Notes: generated by a model from the letters alone, not told the origin. DNA of 64,000 nucleotides from Burkholderia sp. NRF60-BP8 (GCF_001522585.2 NZ_CP013372.1:2666001-2730000), one strand, 5' to 3'; shown: positions 28,747 through 37,549, counted from the stretch's first letter. Program-made: numbers and translations.

Positions 28747-28808
28747 TTGACGGACGCCGAGTGACGCATTTGCGCTGGCGCGCCTGCGCGGAGGCGACCG
28801 TCGATTGC

Positions 28809-29069
28809 CTAGCTTCGCGACTCCGCTGCGGCGATCAGTTGCCACGCGGTCGGCCCCGGATCGAGCAGCGGGTCGGACGGCGGATCGAGATCGTGCGGAT
28901 GCGCCTCCTCGGACGGCAACGTCTGCGCTTTCGCAATACCGATCTCGTCGCCGCACACGGTGCATCGATAGATGCCCGCCACCGTCACCTTGCTGCCCGG
29001 CGGCAGGTTCTCGCTGAATGCGCGGCCACTTCCGCACGTGAAGTAGCCGCCGCTCCTGTATAGCGCCAT
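28809..29069 (-). CDS. Small zinc-ribbon-like protein
   Basis: 86 residues. Two cysteine clusters are seen, FTCGSG and YRCTVCGDEIG, separated by about 30 residues, followed by an acidic His/Asp tail (EEAHPHDLDPPSD). It could bind one zinc. No signal peptide. AGGAGG precedes the ATG at 29069; the upstream extension is not conserved. Function unknown. Confidence 0.6.
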   Translation of the reverse strand: MALYRSGGYFTCGSGRAFSENLPPGSKVTVAGIYRCTVCGDEIGIAKAQTLPSEEAHPHDLDPPSDPLLDPGPTAWQLIAAAESRS

Positions 29070-29238
29070 CGCTCCTCCTGACTGAAACGAATGCGTTCGC
29101 GTCGACACGCACGTTCGTCGCCAACGCGAGGATGGATCGTCATCGCCCGGCTCGCCGGGGTTCCAGTCATGTCATTAAACGGCGCGCGGCCGCGCGAAGG
29201 AATCAGACGCGTATGAAACACGGCCCGCGGGCCGCCAC

Positions 29239-29718
29239 TCAATGCAGAACGGCCGGTTCCCGCATCTTCGCCGCGGCCTGCGCGACCAGCCCCGGCTGTT
29301 CGGCCGTAGCGAACGTGCAGACATGACGCCACAGCTCCGCCAGCCGATGCCGCGTGAGCGTCGCGACGCATGCGTCGTTCGCGGCGAGCACGCGTTCGAG
29401 CACCGCGCATTCGTCGTCGTGCAGCGTCCACGCCCCGCTTTGCGCGGCGCGCGCCACGCTCGCGTCCAGCGCGCGCTCCGCGTCGACGCACAGGTCGACG
29501 GTCGCATCGGGACAGACTGCATCGTCGAGCGCGAGGAACACCAGATACACGCTCGTGCGCAGCCGCATCAGCAACGTTTCGCTACCGTGCTCGCCGCGCA
29601 GCGCGACCAGCGCCATGTGGCACTTCAGCGAGATGTCGCGTGCATGCGCGGGCGGCAGCGGCAGCAGCCATTCGCGCGTCAACGGCGGATGGCGGCGGCC
29701 TTTTCGGGCAGCTTTCAT
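29239..29718 (-). CDS. Helical hypothetical protein
   Basis: 159 residues, mostly helix, starting with a basic segment (MKAARKGRRHPPLTREWLLP). It contains ALRGEHGSETLLMRLRTSVY. No signal, membrane segment or known domain. It might be a small regulator, but this is only a guess from the basic N-terminus. The open frame extends 68 codons upstream in Arg-rich low-complexity text that is unlikely to be translated. Confidence 0.55.
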   Translation of the reverse strand: MKAARKGRRHPPLTREWLLPLPPAHARDISLKCHMALVALRGEHGSETLLMRLRTSVYLVFLALDDAVCPDATVDLCVDAERALDASVARAAQSGAWTLHDDECAVLERVLAANDACVATLTRHRLAELWRHVCTFATAEQPGLVAQAAAKMREPAVLH

Positions 29719-29941
29719 GATTCGCCCTCGCGCGCGGACGCGCCGTCCTCCGCCGCCCCGGGCCACGCGCTGCGGCACGCGACGGCGCTGCGGCCCGCGT
29801 CGCGCAGGGCGTTCGCCCGGCGTCGCATGCCGTGCACATCGGCGCGCCGTCGCGTCGCGCACGCTTGCGGCAGCCTGCGTATCGCCGACGCACGCAACAC
29901 GCCGCACCATCGGTCGGGGCATGCCATGTTCGTCTCCTGCG

Positions 29942-30319
29942 TCAAAACGTGTTCTCGCCCTTCAGGTAGTACGCGGTTTTCACGAAGAACGCCTTCACCG
30001 GATGGCCGCTCTGCGCGTCGCGGGCCGCCCGCGCTTCCATCGCGGCCTTTTCGTCGCGCCACCGGTCGGGCATCGGGTTGTTCACGCGCTCGAGCGCCCG
30101 CTGCATCGCGAGCGGATAGTTCTGGTTGCCGACCGTCGTCGCGCGATAGCCGGCACGCGTCATCTGCATCAGTTGCACATCGGTTTCGGCACGTGCCGCC
30201 GACCAGGTCAACGGCGCGGCATGCGGCGTGTCGCCGGCGCCGATCGACTGCGCGAAGCCGACGGCCGGCAGCGCAGCGAGTGCGCAGGAAAGAACGGTAA
30301 CGGGAACGAGGGATCGCAT
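29942..30319 (-). CDS. DUF4148-like secreted protein
   Basis: 125 residues with a signal peptide (ending near AVGFAQS). The mature part contains LMQMTRAGYRATTVGNQNYP, similar in pattern to DUF4148 proteins, then an Ala/Arg-rich helix and a closing FFVKTAYYLKGENTF. GGAGGCC precedes the ATG at 30319. Function unknown. Confidence 0.7.
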   Translation of the reverse strand: MRSLVPVTVLSCALAALPAVGFAQSIGAGDTPHAAPLTWSAARAETDVQLMQMTRAGYRATTVGNQNYPLAMQRALERVNNPMPDRWRDEKAAMEARAARDAQSGHPVKAFFVKTAYYLKGENTF

Positions 30320-30805
30320 AGTGGCCTCCAGATGGTTGTCCCCGCATCGATCCATCATCGATGCGTTGAAATCATCGTATGTCGGGGCGCATGTCGCTTG
30401 AATAGCCGAATCCGCAATTGTTATTTTCAGCCGCGCATTCGGCGTGCGGACGGCGTCGCTCGCGAATCCCGTCGAAATGGAATTTCTTTATTTCATTCAA
30501 CGATCTGATCGGATCTTTACCGGCGATTCGGTAGGTGCTCATTCCGCTCTTTCGATTTCGGAAATGACGTGTTGCCGGTGCGATTCCGGCCGGCGCGCCT
30601 GCCCGCAAGGCTGCGGCGTGCTATCGCGCACACGGATACCGCGGAGACGACCTCATCGGATCAACCGATTCTTCGATATAGGACAAATCATCCGCATCGG
30701 CTTGCCGGATCGAGACGCGACGCAATCGACTAGGACGCGCGATAATCACGCATCGGCCGTTTCGCACGGCATCTCCGGCATTTCCCTTTTTAATCGAGTC
30801 TCTCC
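30320..30805. other. Intergenic region, 486 bp, with a riboswitch-like leader
   Basis: Divergent region between the DUF4148-like gene and the DOPA-dioxygenase-family gene. An AT-rich stretch at about 30410-30520 could hold promoters. The segment 30530-30655 resembles a cobalamin riboswitch. Short open frames lack support. Confidence 0.5.
30530..30655 (+). ncRNA. Cobalamin-riboswitch-like leader (candidate)
   Basis: Elements appear in the order expected for the cobalamin aptamer: AGGTGC (30533-30538), a hairpin ending CGGAAATG, a GCCGG/CCGGC stem around TGCGATT (30574-30590), CCCGCAA (30602-30608), and GGATACCG (30634-30641) before GGAGACGACCTC. The last block is a poor match to the B12 box, so the aptamer may be degenerate or a short class. 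The next gene, 150 bases on, is not a known B12 gene. Confidence 0.45.
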
Positions 30806-31159
30806 ATGGCCGCCCTCGACACTACCGCCATCGACAGCTGGCACGCGCACGTCTATTTCGATGCGGCGAGCCGCGACGCGGCCTGGGCGTTTCGCCAGGT
30901 CGTCGACGCGCGGTTCGGCGCGGTCATCGAACTCGGCCGCTTTCATGAACGCCTCGTCGGCCCGCATCCGGCCTGGTCGTACCAGATCGCGTTCGGCGCC
31001 GCGCGATTCGACGACATCGTGCCGTGGCTCGTGCTGAACCACGGCGCGCTCGACATCTTCCTGCATCCGAATACCGGCGACGACCTGCGCGATCATCGCG
31101 ATTGCGCGGTGTGGATCGGCAAGTCGCATGAGCTGAACCTCGGCGCGCTGGGCGGCTGA
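30806..31159 (+). CDS. DOPA 4,5-dioxygenase family protein
   Basis: 117 residues, the usual length. It shows the family pattern SWHAHVYFD near the N-terminus and LVLNHGALDIFLHPNTGDD followed by DHRDCAVWIG, with the His residues used to hold iron in extradiol-type cleavage. In bacteria this family is of unknown substrate, though fungal relatives cleave DOPA. It is followed by a SnoaL-like gene, and its leader resembles a cobalamin riboswitch. Confidence 0.82.
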   Translation: MAALDTTAIDSWHAHVYFDAASRDAAWAFRQVVDARFGAVIELGRFHERLVGPHPAWSYQIAFGAARFDDIVPWLVLNHGALDIFLHPNTGDDLRDHRDCAVWIGKSHELNLGALGG

Positions 31160-31310
31160 CGTCCGGACCGAGCTGCCTTGGGCGCGAGGGGCTTGCGGGC
31201 GGCACGATCGTGTCCGGCACATGCGGCATCCACGTTTCGGCCCGCGCTGAAACGTCTGGCGGCATCGCGCCGATACAGTGGTTCCGTTATCCACGCGTGC
31301 CGCCACCGCC

Positions 31311-31745
31311 ATGACCCTCGCCGACCACACCGATGCGCACCGCATTCATCAGAACTGGCACGCCGCCGTCGTCGCGCGCGATCTCGACGCGCTGATGTCG
31401 CTCTACACGGACGACGCGATACTCGAAACGCCGCTGATCGTCGTCGCGCTGCCCGGCCACGGCTCCGGCATGCTGCGCGGCAAGCCCGCGATCGGCGAAT
31501 TCTTCGCGGCCGGCCTGCGCAATCCGGGAAACCGGCTCGGACGCTGGTACCGCACCGGCGTGTTCTTTTCGAACGGACGGCAACTGACGTGGGAATATCC
31601 GCGCGCAACGCCGGACGGCGATCAGGTGGATCTCGTCGAGGTGATGGATCTGCGCGACGGGTTGATCGCGCATCATCGCGTGTACTGGGGATGGGTCGGG
31701 TTCAACGTGCTGCGCGGCGCAGCATCGACGGCCGAGCGCGCATGA
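31311..31745 (+). CDS. SnoaL-like (NTF2 superfamily) protein
   Basis: 144 residues. The opening HQNWHAAVVARDLDALMSLY and the alternating strands that end HRVYWGWVGFNVL fit the SnoaL-like cone fold. Such proteins bind small molecules or catalyse isomerisations; no catalytic set is clear. The ATG at 31311 is used; an in-frame GTG 33 bases upstream is possible. A -10-like AACGTCT shared with the LysR promoter at 38080 lies about 55 bases upstream. Confidence 0.72.
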   Translation: MTLADHTDAHRIHQNWHAAVVARDLDALMSLYTDDAILETPLIVVALPGHGSGMLRGKPAIGEFFAAGLRNPGNRLGRWYRTGVFFSNGRQLTWEYPRATPDGDQVDLVEVMDLRDGLIAHHRVYWGWVGFNVLRGAASTAERA

Positions 31746-31790
31746 CCGCCGCCGCGCCGAAGCGCTCGCCCATGCGGCACCGCGCGCTGC

Positions 31791-32435
31791 TCACGCGACA
31801 TACATCGCGACGCTGACGAACTGGCACAGGCTGCCGGCCAGCACGAACAGATGCCAGATGCCGTGCCCGTGGCGAATGCGTTCGTCGTTGATGAAGAAGT
31901 AGATCCCCGCGCTGTAGATCACGCCGCCGGCCACGAGCCACGCGGTGCCGATCGGCGGCAGCGCATGGATCAGCGGCCGCACGGCGACGAGCGCGAGCCA
32001 GCCCATCAGCACGTACAGGATCATCGACAGCAGGCGCGTGCGACGCCCGAGCGTGAGTTCCTGCACGATGCCGAACACGGCAAGCCCCCAGCTCACGCCG
32101 AACAGCGACCAGCCCCACGGGCCGCGCAGCGTGACCAGCGTGAACGGCGTGTAGCTGCCGGCGATCAGCAGGTAGATCGCCGAATGGTCGCATTTCTGCA
32201 GGATCGCCTTCAGGCGCGGGTTGCGCACGCTGTGATACGCCGTCGAGATCGCGTAGAGCAGGATCAGCATCGCGCCGTACACGCTGAAGCTCACCACCTT
32301 GTACGGATCGCCTTCGAGCGCGCCCATCGTCACGAGCGCGACGAGACCTGCCACCGACAGCACCGCGCCGACGAGATGGGAAATGCTGTTGAAACGCTCA
32401 CCGACATGCACGACGTGTTCTCCTGCGGGGGCCAT
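31791..32435 (-). CDS. trhA: TrhA/hemolysin III family membrane protein
   Basis: 214 residues with seven membrane helices. The family features are GERFNSISHLVGAVLS at the start, YAISTAYHS, KCDHSAIYLLIAGSYTPF and the final GHGIWHLFVLAG, with the His residues of PAQR-type metal sites. Bacterial members are linked to membrane energetics or lipid homeostasis; hemolysis is not a dependable property. It stands alone. Confidence 0.9.
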   Translation of the reverse strand: MAPAGEHVVHVGERFNSISHLVGAVLSVAGLVALVTMGALEGDPYKVVSFSVYGAMLILLYAISTAYHSVRNPRLKAILQKCDHSAIYLLIAGSYTPFTLVTLRGPWGWSLFGVSWGLAVFGIVQELTLGRRTRLLSMILYVLMGWLALVAVRPLIHALPPIGTAWLVAGGVIYSAGIYFFINDERIRHGHGIWHLFVLAGSLCQFVSVAMYVA

Positions 32436-32540
32436 CGGGAAAAAAAGAAGCCCTATGATACCGGCGGCCGGATATCGCCGTGCTGCGCCCCGGCAAACGG
32501 CTGGCGTGCGCCGTGTGATGCGCGGCCGGCCCGCCCCCCC

Positions 32541-32570
32541 AAAAAAAACGCCGCGATAGCCATCGCGGCG
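32541..32570 (-). terminator. Terminator of the cstA-ybdD operon
   Basis: CGCCGCGAT and ATCGCGGCG form a perfect 9-bp stem with a 4-base loop. On the minus strand a run of eight T follows, the best T tract in the window. Confidence 0.9.
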
Positions 32571-32629
32571 CTTTCCGTTTCGATACCGAACCGATTCGTC
32601 AGTTCATTGCAACATTGCAACGACCCGGT

Positions 32630-32836
32630 TCAGCAACACTTCCCCGCCCCCGACCCGTACCGCGCATTCTGACGCTCGCGGAAGAATTCCTCGTACGTCA
32701 TCGGCTCGCGGTCCGGATGGGTGTCGCGCATGTGCGCGACGTAGGTATCGTAGTCGGGCAGGCCGACCATCAGCCGCAACGCCTGCCCGAGGTAACGCCC
32801 CGCGCTGCGCAGGTCGCTGCCAAGATCGGTGAACAT
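32630..32836 (-). CDS. ybdD: YbdD/YjiX family small protein
   Basis: 68 residues. The text [35 protein letters not shown] and the C-terminal ending GAGKCC match the YbdD/YjiX family, which almost always follows a CstA-type transporter and is thought to assist pyruvate/peptide uptake. It begins 12 bases after the cstA stop. Confidence 0.93.
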   Translation of the reverse strand: MFTDLGSDLRSAGRYLGQALRLMVGLPDYDTYVAHMRDTHPDREPMTYEEFFRERQNARYGSGAGKCC

Positions 32837-32848
32837 CGCGGCCTCCCG

Positions 32849-34927
32849 TTATCGTCCGCTGCCGAGCGCCTGCGCGGCCGGCATCGCTTCGTACGGCGTC
32901 TCGCGCACGGTCGGCTTCGCTTCGCGGCGCGCGCGCAGCACGGCGATCAGCCCGTATACCGCGATGCTGACCACGACGAAGATGAACAGCCCGGCCAGCG
33001 CCGCATCGATGTAGTCGTTGAAGATGATGCGCTTCATCTGCGCGATCGACTTCGCCGGCGCGAGCACCTTGCCTTCGTCCACCGCGGCCTGCAGCTTCGC
33101 GGCGTGCGCGAGGAAGCTGACCTTCGGGTTCGCGTCGAAAATCTTCTGCCAGCCTGCCGTCAGCGTGCAGATCAGCAGCCACGCGGTCGGCACGATCGTC
33201 ACCCACGCATAGCGCTCGCGCTTCATCTTGAACAGCACGACGGTGCCGAGCACCAGCGCGATCGCGGCGAGCATCTGGTTCGAGATGCCGAACAGCGGCC
33301 ACAGCGTGTTGATGCCGCCGAGCGGATCGACCACGCCCTGGTACAGGAAGTAGCCCCACGCAGCCACGCACAGCGCGGTGGCGACGAGGTTCGCCGGCAG
33401 CGATTCGGTGCGCTTGAGCGCCGGGTGGAACGTGCCGAGCAGATCCTGCAGCATGAAGCGTCCCGCACGCGTGCCCGCATCGACGGCCGTCAGGATGAAC
33501 AGCGCCTCGAACAGGATCGCGAAGTGATACCAGAACGCCATCATCGCTTCGCCGCCGATCACCTGGTGCAGGATGTGCGCCATGCCGACGGCCAGCGTCG
33601 GCGCGCCGCCCGCGCGCGCGATGATCGTCGTTTCGCCGACGGCCTTCGCGGTCTGCGTGAGCATGTCGGGCGTCAGCACGAAGCCCCATTGCGTGACGGT
33701 GTTCGCGACGGCTTCCGGCGTCGAGCCGAGCACGGCGGCCGGTGCGTTCATCGCGAAGTAGATGCCCGGCTCGATCACGCACGCGGCCACCAGCGCCATG
33801 ATCGCGACGAACGATTCCATCAGCATCGCGCCATAACCGATGAAGCGCGCGTTGGTTTCGTTGTCGATCAGCTTCGGCGTCGTGCCCGACGAGATCAGCG
33901 CGTGGAAGCCCGACACCGCGCCGCACGCGATCGTGATGAACAGGAACGGAAACAGGTTGCCCGACCACACGGGGCCGGTGCCGTCGACGAACTTCGTCAG
34001 CGCGGGCATCTTCAGCTCCGGTGCGACGACCAGGATGCCGATCGCAAGGCCGAGGATCGTGCCGATCTTCAGGAACGTCGACAGGTAGTCGCGCGGCGCG
34101 AGCAGCAGCCACACCGGCAGCACCGACGCGACGAAGCCGTAGCCGATCAGGATCCACGTGAGCTGCGTGCCGCTGAACGTGAACCACGCGGCGAGGGTCG
34201 GCGAATCGTGCACGTGCTGACCGAACGCGATCGACGCCATCAGCAGCACGAAGCCGATGATCGACACTTCGCCGATGCGGCCCGGACGGATGAAGCGCGT
34301 ATAGACGCCCATGAACAGCGCGATCGGAATCGTCGCGGCGACGGTGAACGTACCCCACGGCGAATTGGTCAGCGCCTTCACGACGATCAGCGCGAGCACC
34401 GCGAGGATGATCACCATGATCAGGAACGCGCCGAACAGCGCGATCACGCCGGGCACCGTGCCGAGTTCCATCTTGACGAGGTCGCCGAGCGAGCGGCCGT
34501 CGCGGCGCGTCGAGATGAACAGCACGATGAAGTCCTGCACCGCGCCGGCGAACACGACGCCGGCCAGGATCCACAGCATGCCGGGCGTGTAGCCCATCTG
34601 CGCGGCGAGCACGGGGCCGACCAGCGGCCCGGCGCCGGCGATCGCGGCGAAGTGATGGCCGAACAACACGTACTTGTTGGTCGGCACGTAGTCGAGGCCG
34701 TCGTTGTACTTGACCGCCGGCGTCATCCGCAGCCCGTCGAGCTGCATGACCTTGCTGGCGATGAAACGGCTGTAGAAGCGATACGCGATCAGATACACGC
34801 AGACTGCGGCGATCACGATCCAGAGGGCACTGACGCGCTCGCCGTGTGCAAGCGCGATCGTGCCGAATGCGAACGCGCCGAGCAGCGCGACCGCGATCCA
34901 GAGCAGGGTACTGGAAGCCCGATTCAT
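32849..34927 (-). CDS. cstA: Carbon starvation protein CstA (pyruvate/peptide transporter)
   Basis: 692 residues, about 18 membrane helices. The CstA patterns include NDGLDYVPTNKYVLFGHHFAA, GAGPLVGPVLAAQMGYTPG and ISSGTTPKLIDNETNARFIG. CstA and its relatives BtsT/YjiY import pyruvate and possibly peptides during nutrient stress. It forms an operon with ybdD. Three TACGTA cores in the region upstream (35077-35107) may be an activator or response-regulator site. Confidence 0.95.
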   Translation of the reverse strand: MNRASSTLLWIAVALLGAFAFGTIALAHGERVSALWIVIAAVCVYLIAYRFYSRFIASKVMQLDGLRMTPAVKYNDGLDYVPTNKYVLFGHHFAAIAGAGPLVGPVLAAQMGYTPGMLWILAGVVFAGAVQDFIVLFISTRRDGRSLGDLVKMELGTVPGVIALFGAFLIMVIILAVLALIVVKALTNSPWGTFTVAATIPIALFMGVYTRFIRPGRIGEVSIIGFVLLMASIAFGQHVHDSPTLAAWFTFSGTQLTWILIGYGFVASVLPVWLLLAPRDYLSTFLKIGTILGLAIGILVVAPELKMPALTKFVDGTGPVWSGNLFPFLFITIACGAVSGFHALISSGTTPKLIDNETNARFIGYGAMLMESFVAIMALVAACVIEPGIYFAMNAPAAVLGSTPEAVANTVTQWGFVLTPDMLTQTAKAVGETTIIARAGGAPTLAVGMAHILHQVIGGEAMMAFWYHFAILFEALFILTAVDAGTRAGRFMLQDLLGTFHPALKRTESLPANLVATALCVAAWGYFLYQGVVDPLGGINTLWPLFGISNQMLAAIALVLGTVVLFKMKRERYAWVTIVPTAWLLICTLTAGWQKIFDANPKVSFLAHAAKLQAAVDEGKVLAPAKSIAQMKRIIFNDYIDAALAGLFIFVVVSIAVYGLIAVLRARREAKPTVRETPYEAMPAAQALGSGR

Positions 34928-35076
34928 GGCGTCTCCTGGTCTCCAATGTGTTTTTGAGTGGATGCGGCGAGAGGCCGAACCCGCGTGACGTCGATGCGTC
35001 GTGCCGCGGCCTCGCAGAGACCGCGGCGATGGGCCGTAGTATTCCGCGCGACGGGGGCCCCTTACAAGCGGATAAC

Positions 35077-35107
35077 TACGTATGAGGATCTACGTAGAAT
35101 TACGTAG
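35077..35107. promoter_or_regulatory. Triple TACGTA operator candidate
   Basis: The core TACGTA occurs at 35077, 35091 and 35101, the central one as the palindrome CTACGTAG. It is AT-rich within GC-rich DNA and lies 150 bases upstream of cstA and 90 bases upstream of the divergent DapF-like gene, so it could control either. Confidence 0.5.
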
Positions 35108-35196
35108 ATGCGTGGCGCCTGCATGCCGTCAGGCCGCGATTGCCCGCGACCGGCGAGCCACGTACAGTATTTGCCTGCCTCCATTCCGGAACCGCC

Positions 35197-36006
35197 ATGC
35201 CGATCGGATTTCAGAAGATGAACGCGAATGGCGATGACTTCGTCATCGTCGACCTGCGCGGCCGGGAACACGATCCCGCGCAGCGCATCGATCGCGACCT
35301 CGTGCGGCGCATGGGCGACCGGCGTCGCGGCATCGGCTTCAACCAGCTCGCGGCGATCTCGAACGACGACGACGCAGCCGCGCGCGTCGCGTTCTGGAAT
35401 CCCGACGGCTCGGCGCTCGATACCTGCGGCAGCGCGACGCGCGGCGTCGCATGGAAGCTGATGCGGGAAACCGGCGCGGCGTCGGTCGTGCTGCGCACGA
35501 ATCGCGGGCGCCTGCACTGTGCGCAGGCGGCGGATGGGCTGATCGAGGTCGAAATGGGCGCGCCGCGGCTCGGCTGGCAGGACGTGCCGCTCTCGGAAGC
35601 CGTCGACACGCTCGCGCTGCCGCTGCCCGGTGCGCCGGCCGCCTGCAGCATGGGCAATCCGCACTGCACGTTCTTCGTCGACGACGTCGCTGCGCTCGAC
35701 ATCGAAGCGCTCGGCCCGCCGATCGAAGCGCATCCGCTGTTTCCGCTGAAGACCAACGTCCATTTCGTGCAGGTCCTCAGCCGCACGCATGTCCGTCTAC
35801 GTATCTGGGAACGCGGCGGCGGCGTGCCGCTCGGCTCCGGCTCGTGTTCGTGCGGCGCGGTGGTCAACGGCGTCCGGCGCGGGCTGCTCGACGACACCGT
35901 GCGGGTGACGTGCGACGGCGGCGACGTCACCGTTCGATGGGACGGCGCAGGCAGCGCGTTCCTGAGCGGGCCGGTGACGTTCGGGTTCGACGGAGTGTGG
36001 CTGTGA
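35197..36006 (+). CDS. Diaminopimelate-epimerase-like protein with altered active site
   Basis: 269 residues with the two-lobed DapF fold. The first catalytic cysteine is present (Cys77 in WNPDGSALDTCGSATRG). In the second lobe the DapF pattern ERGxGETxACGTG reads ERGGGVPLGSGSCSCG, so the position of the second catalytic Cys holds Ser214 and the Gly-Glu-Thr substrate loop is Gly-Val-Pro. Loss of one thiol usually abolishes two-base racemisation; in the related proline-racemase family a Cys-to-Thr change makes a dehydratase. It is therefore probably not the DAP epimerase of lysine synthesis. It overlaps the ECF41 sigma gene by 4 bases (GTGA). Confidence 0.8.
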   Translation: MPIGFQKMNANGDDFVIVDLRGREHDPAQRIDRDLVRRMGDRRRGIGFNQLAAISNDDDAAARVAFWNPDGSALDTCGSATRGVAWKLMRETGAASVVLRTNRGRLHCAQAADGLIEVEMGAPRLGWQDVPLSEAVDTLALPLPGAPAACSMGNPHCTFFVDDVAALDIEALGPPIEAHPLFPLKTNVHFVQVLSRTHVRLRIWERGGGVPLGSGSCSCGAVVNGVRRGLLDDTVRVTCDGGDVTVRWDGAGSAFLSGPVTFGFDGVWL

Positions 36007-36890
36007 CGCCCGACGACGCACGAACTTTCCACGCGCTGCGCCCGCGCCTGCAGAAGATCGCGTACCGGATGCTCGGTTCCGTCGCGGATGCCGAGGACAT
36101 CGTGCAGGACGTGTGGCTGCGCTGGCACGACGCGGCGCGCGACAGCATCGAGAACGCCGAGGCGTGGCTCGTCGCGGTCACGACGCGGACGTCGATCGAT
36201 CGCCTGCGCGCGGCGAAGCTCCGGCGCGAGCACTATACGGGTATCTGGCTGCCCGAACCGGAGCTCGGCGAATCGCCCGCGACGCCCGAGGAAATGACGG
36301 AGCGCGCGAACGACGTGTCGGTGGCGTACCTGCTGTTGCTCGAACGGCTGACGCCGGAAGCGCGCGCGGCGTTCCTGCTGCACGAAGTCTTCGAGTTCGA
36401 CTATGACCGGATCGCCGACGCGATCGGCAAGACCGAAGCCGCGTGCCGGCAGCTCGTCAGCCGGGCCCGGGCGCGGCTGCGCGACGATACCCTGCCGCGG
36501 CATGCGGTGCCGCACGAAACGCATCGCCGGCTCCTGAAGACGTTCACGCAGGCGCTCGCGCAAGGCGACTTCCCGTCGATCCAGGCACTGCTCGCCGAAG
36601 ATGCGATGCTGATCGGCGACGGCGGCGGTCACGTCCAGAGCTTCCCGAAACCGATGGTCGGCGGCCGGCGCATCGCTCAACTGTTCTATGCGACGTGGTT
36701 GCGCTGCGGCAGCGGTGTCGAGATGCGGCCGGTCGTGCTCAACGGCCAGTGGGCGCTGCTGCGCTTCATCGACGGGCGGCTCGAAGCGGCGATGGCGTTC
36801 GAGACCGACGGTACGCGCATCGGCCGGATTCTCGTGCAGCGCAACCCCGACAAGCTCGCCCGGATCGCGGCTGCCTCCGCCGCCGGCTGA
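36003..36890 (+). CDS. ECF41-type RNA polymerase sigma factor
   Basis: 295 residues. Sigma region 2 (AYRMLGSVADAEDIVQDVWL) and region 4 are followed by a C-terminal SnoaL-like domain that controls activity in place of an anti-sigma factor. The three ECF41 hallmarks are present: WLPEP in the linker (residues 82-86), DGGGH (206-210) and NPDKL (281-285). GTG start at 36003 overlaps the stop of the DapF-like gene, so they are translationally coupled. ECF41 factors recognise TGTCACA-N16-CGTC and are linked to COE genes (carboxymuconolactone decarboxylase, oxidoreductase, epimerase); these lie directly downstream. Confidence 0.93.
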   Translation: MTPDDARTFHALRPRLQKIAYRMLGSVADAEDIVQDVWLRWHDAARDSIENAEAWLVAVTTRTSIDRLRAAKLRREHYTGIWLPEPELGESPATPEEMTERANDVSVAYLLLLERLTPEARAAFLLHEVFEFDYDRIADAIGKTEAACRQLVSRARARLRDDTLPRHAVPHETHRRLLKTFTQALAQGDFPSIQALLAEDAMLIGDGGGHVQSFPKPMVGGRRIAQLFYATWLRCGSGVEMRPVVLNGQWALLRFIDGRLEAAMAFETDGTRIGRILVQRNPDKLARIAAASAAG

Positions 36891-37069
36891 CGCGTGCATC
36901 GCGCGCCGGCCGCGGTCGAGCGCGGATTGGTGCAGCGCGCGCAACACGATGCGTCCCCGTGCGTGGCTACCGCCCGCTAGCGCACACTCCTAAGATGATT
37001 TCGCGCGGCGCCCTGCCGCCCACGACACCCGCGCAGCGCGGGCCAGCCTCTTCGTCGCCAGGAGAAATC

Positions 37070-37549
37070 ATGACGCAGCGTATCAACTACATTCAACAGT
37101 CGCCCGAGCTGTTCAAGAAATTCCTCGAACTCAGCAATCAGCTGCGCAACAGCGCGATCGAGGAATCGATCCGGGATCTCGTGTCGCTCCGCGCATCCCA
37201 GATCAACGGCTGCGCGTTCTGCGTCGACATGCACGTGAAGGAAGCGCGCATCCACGGCGAGCGCGAGCTGCGTCTGCACCATCTGACGACGTGGCGCGAA
37301 TCGACGCTCTTCTCGCCGCGCGAGCGGGCCGCGCTCGCATGGACCGAAGTCCTGACGACACTGCCCGAGCACGGCGTACCGGACGACCTTTACGATCGCG
37401 TGCGCGGCCAGTTCTCCGAGAAGGAATTGTCGGACCTGACCTTCGAAGTGATGGCGATCAACGGCTGGAACCGCGCGAACGTCGCGTTCCGGACCGTGCC
37501 GGGCTCGTCCGACAAGGCGTTCGGCCTCGACAAGGCGAATCTCGCCTGA
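37070..37549 (+). CDS. Carboxymuconolactone decarboxylase/AhpD-like protein
   Basis: 159 residues, all helical. The redox motif CxxC with following His is seen at NGCAFCVDMH (Cys48, Cys51, His55), as in AhpD-type alkylhydroperoxidases. This is the usual partner of ECF41 sigma factors, here 179 bases downstream of the sigma gene. An AGGAGA ribosome site precedes the ATG. It probably reduces a peroxide or acts in a small-molecule redox step; the substrate is unknown. Confidence 0.9.
   Translation: MTQRINYIQQSPELFKKFLELSNQLRNSAIEESIRDLVSLRASQINGCAFCVDMHVKEARIHGERELRLHHLTTWRESTLFSPRERAALAWTEVLTTLPEHGVPDDLYDRVRGQFSEKELSDLTFEVMAINGWNRANVAFRTVPGSSDKAFGLDKANLA

Noticed and set aside
26539..29124. 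861-codon minus-strand frame opposite ispH and hpnH
   Set aside because: Antisense to two enzymes with intact cluster motifs; Arg/Ala/Val-biased text only.
35197..36006. Naming the gene dapF
   Set aside because: One catalytic Cys position and the substrate loop are altered, so lysine-pathway function is unlikely.
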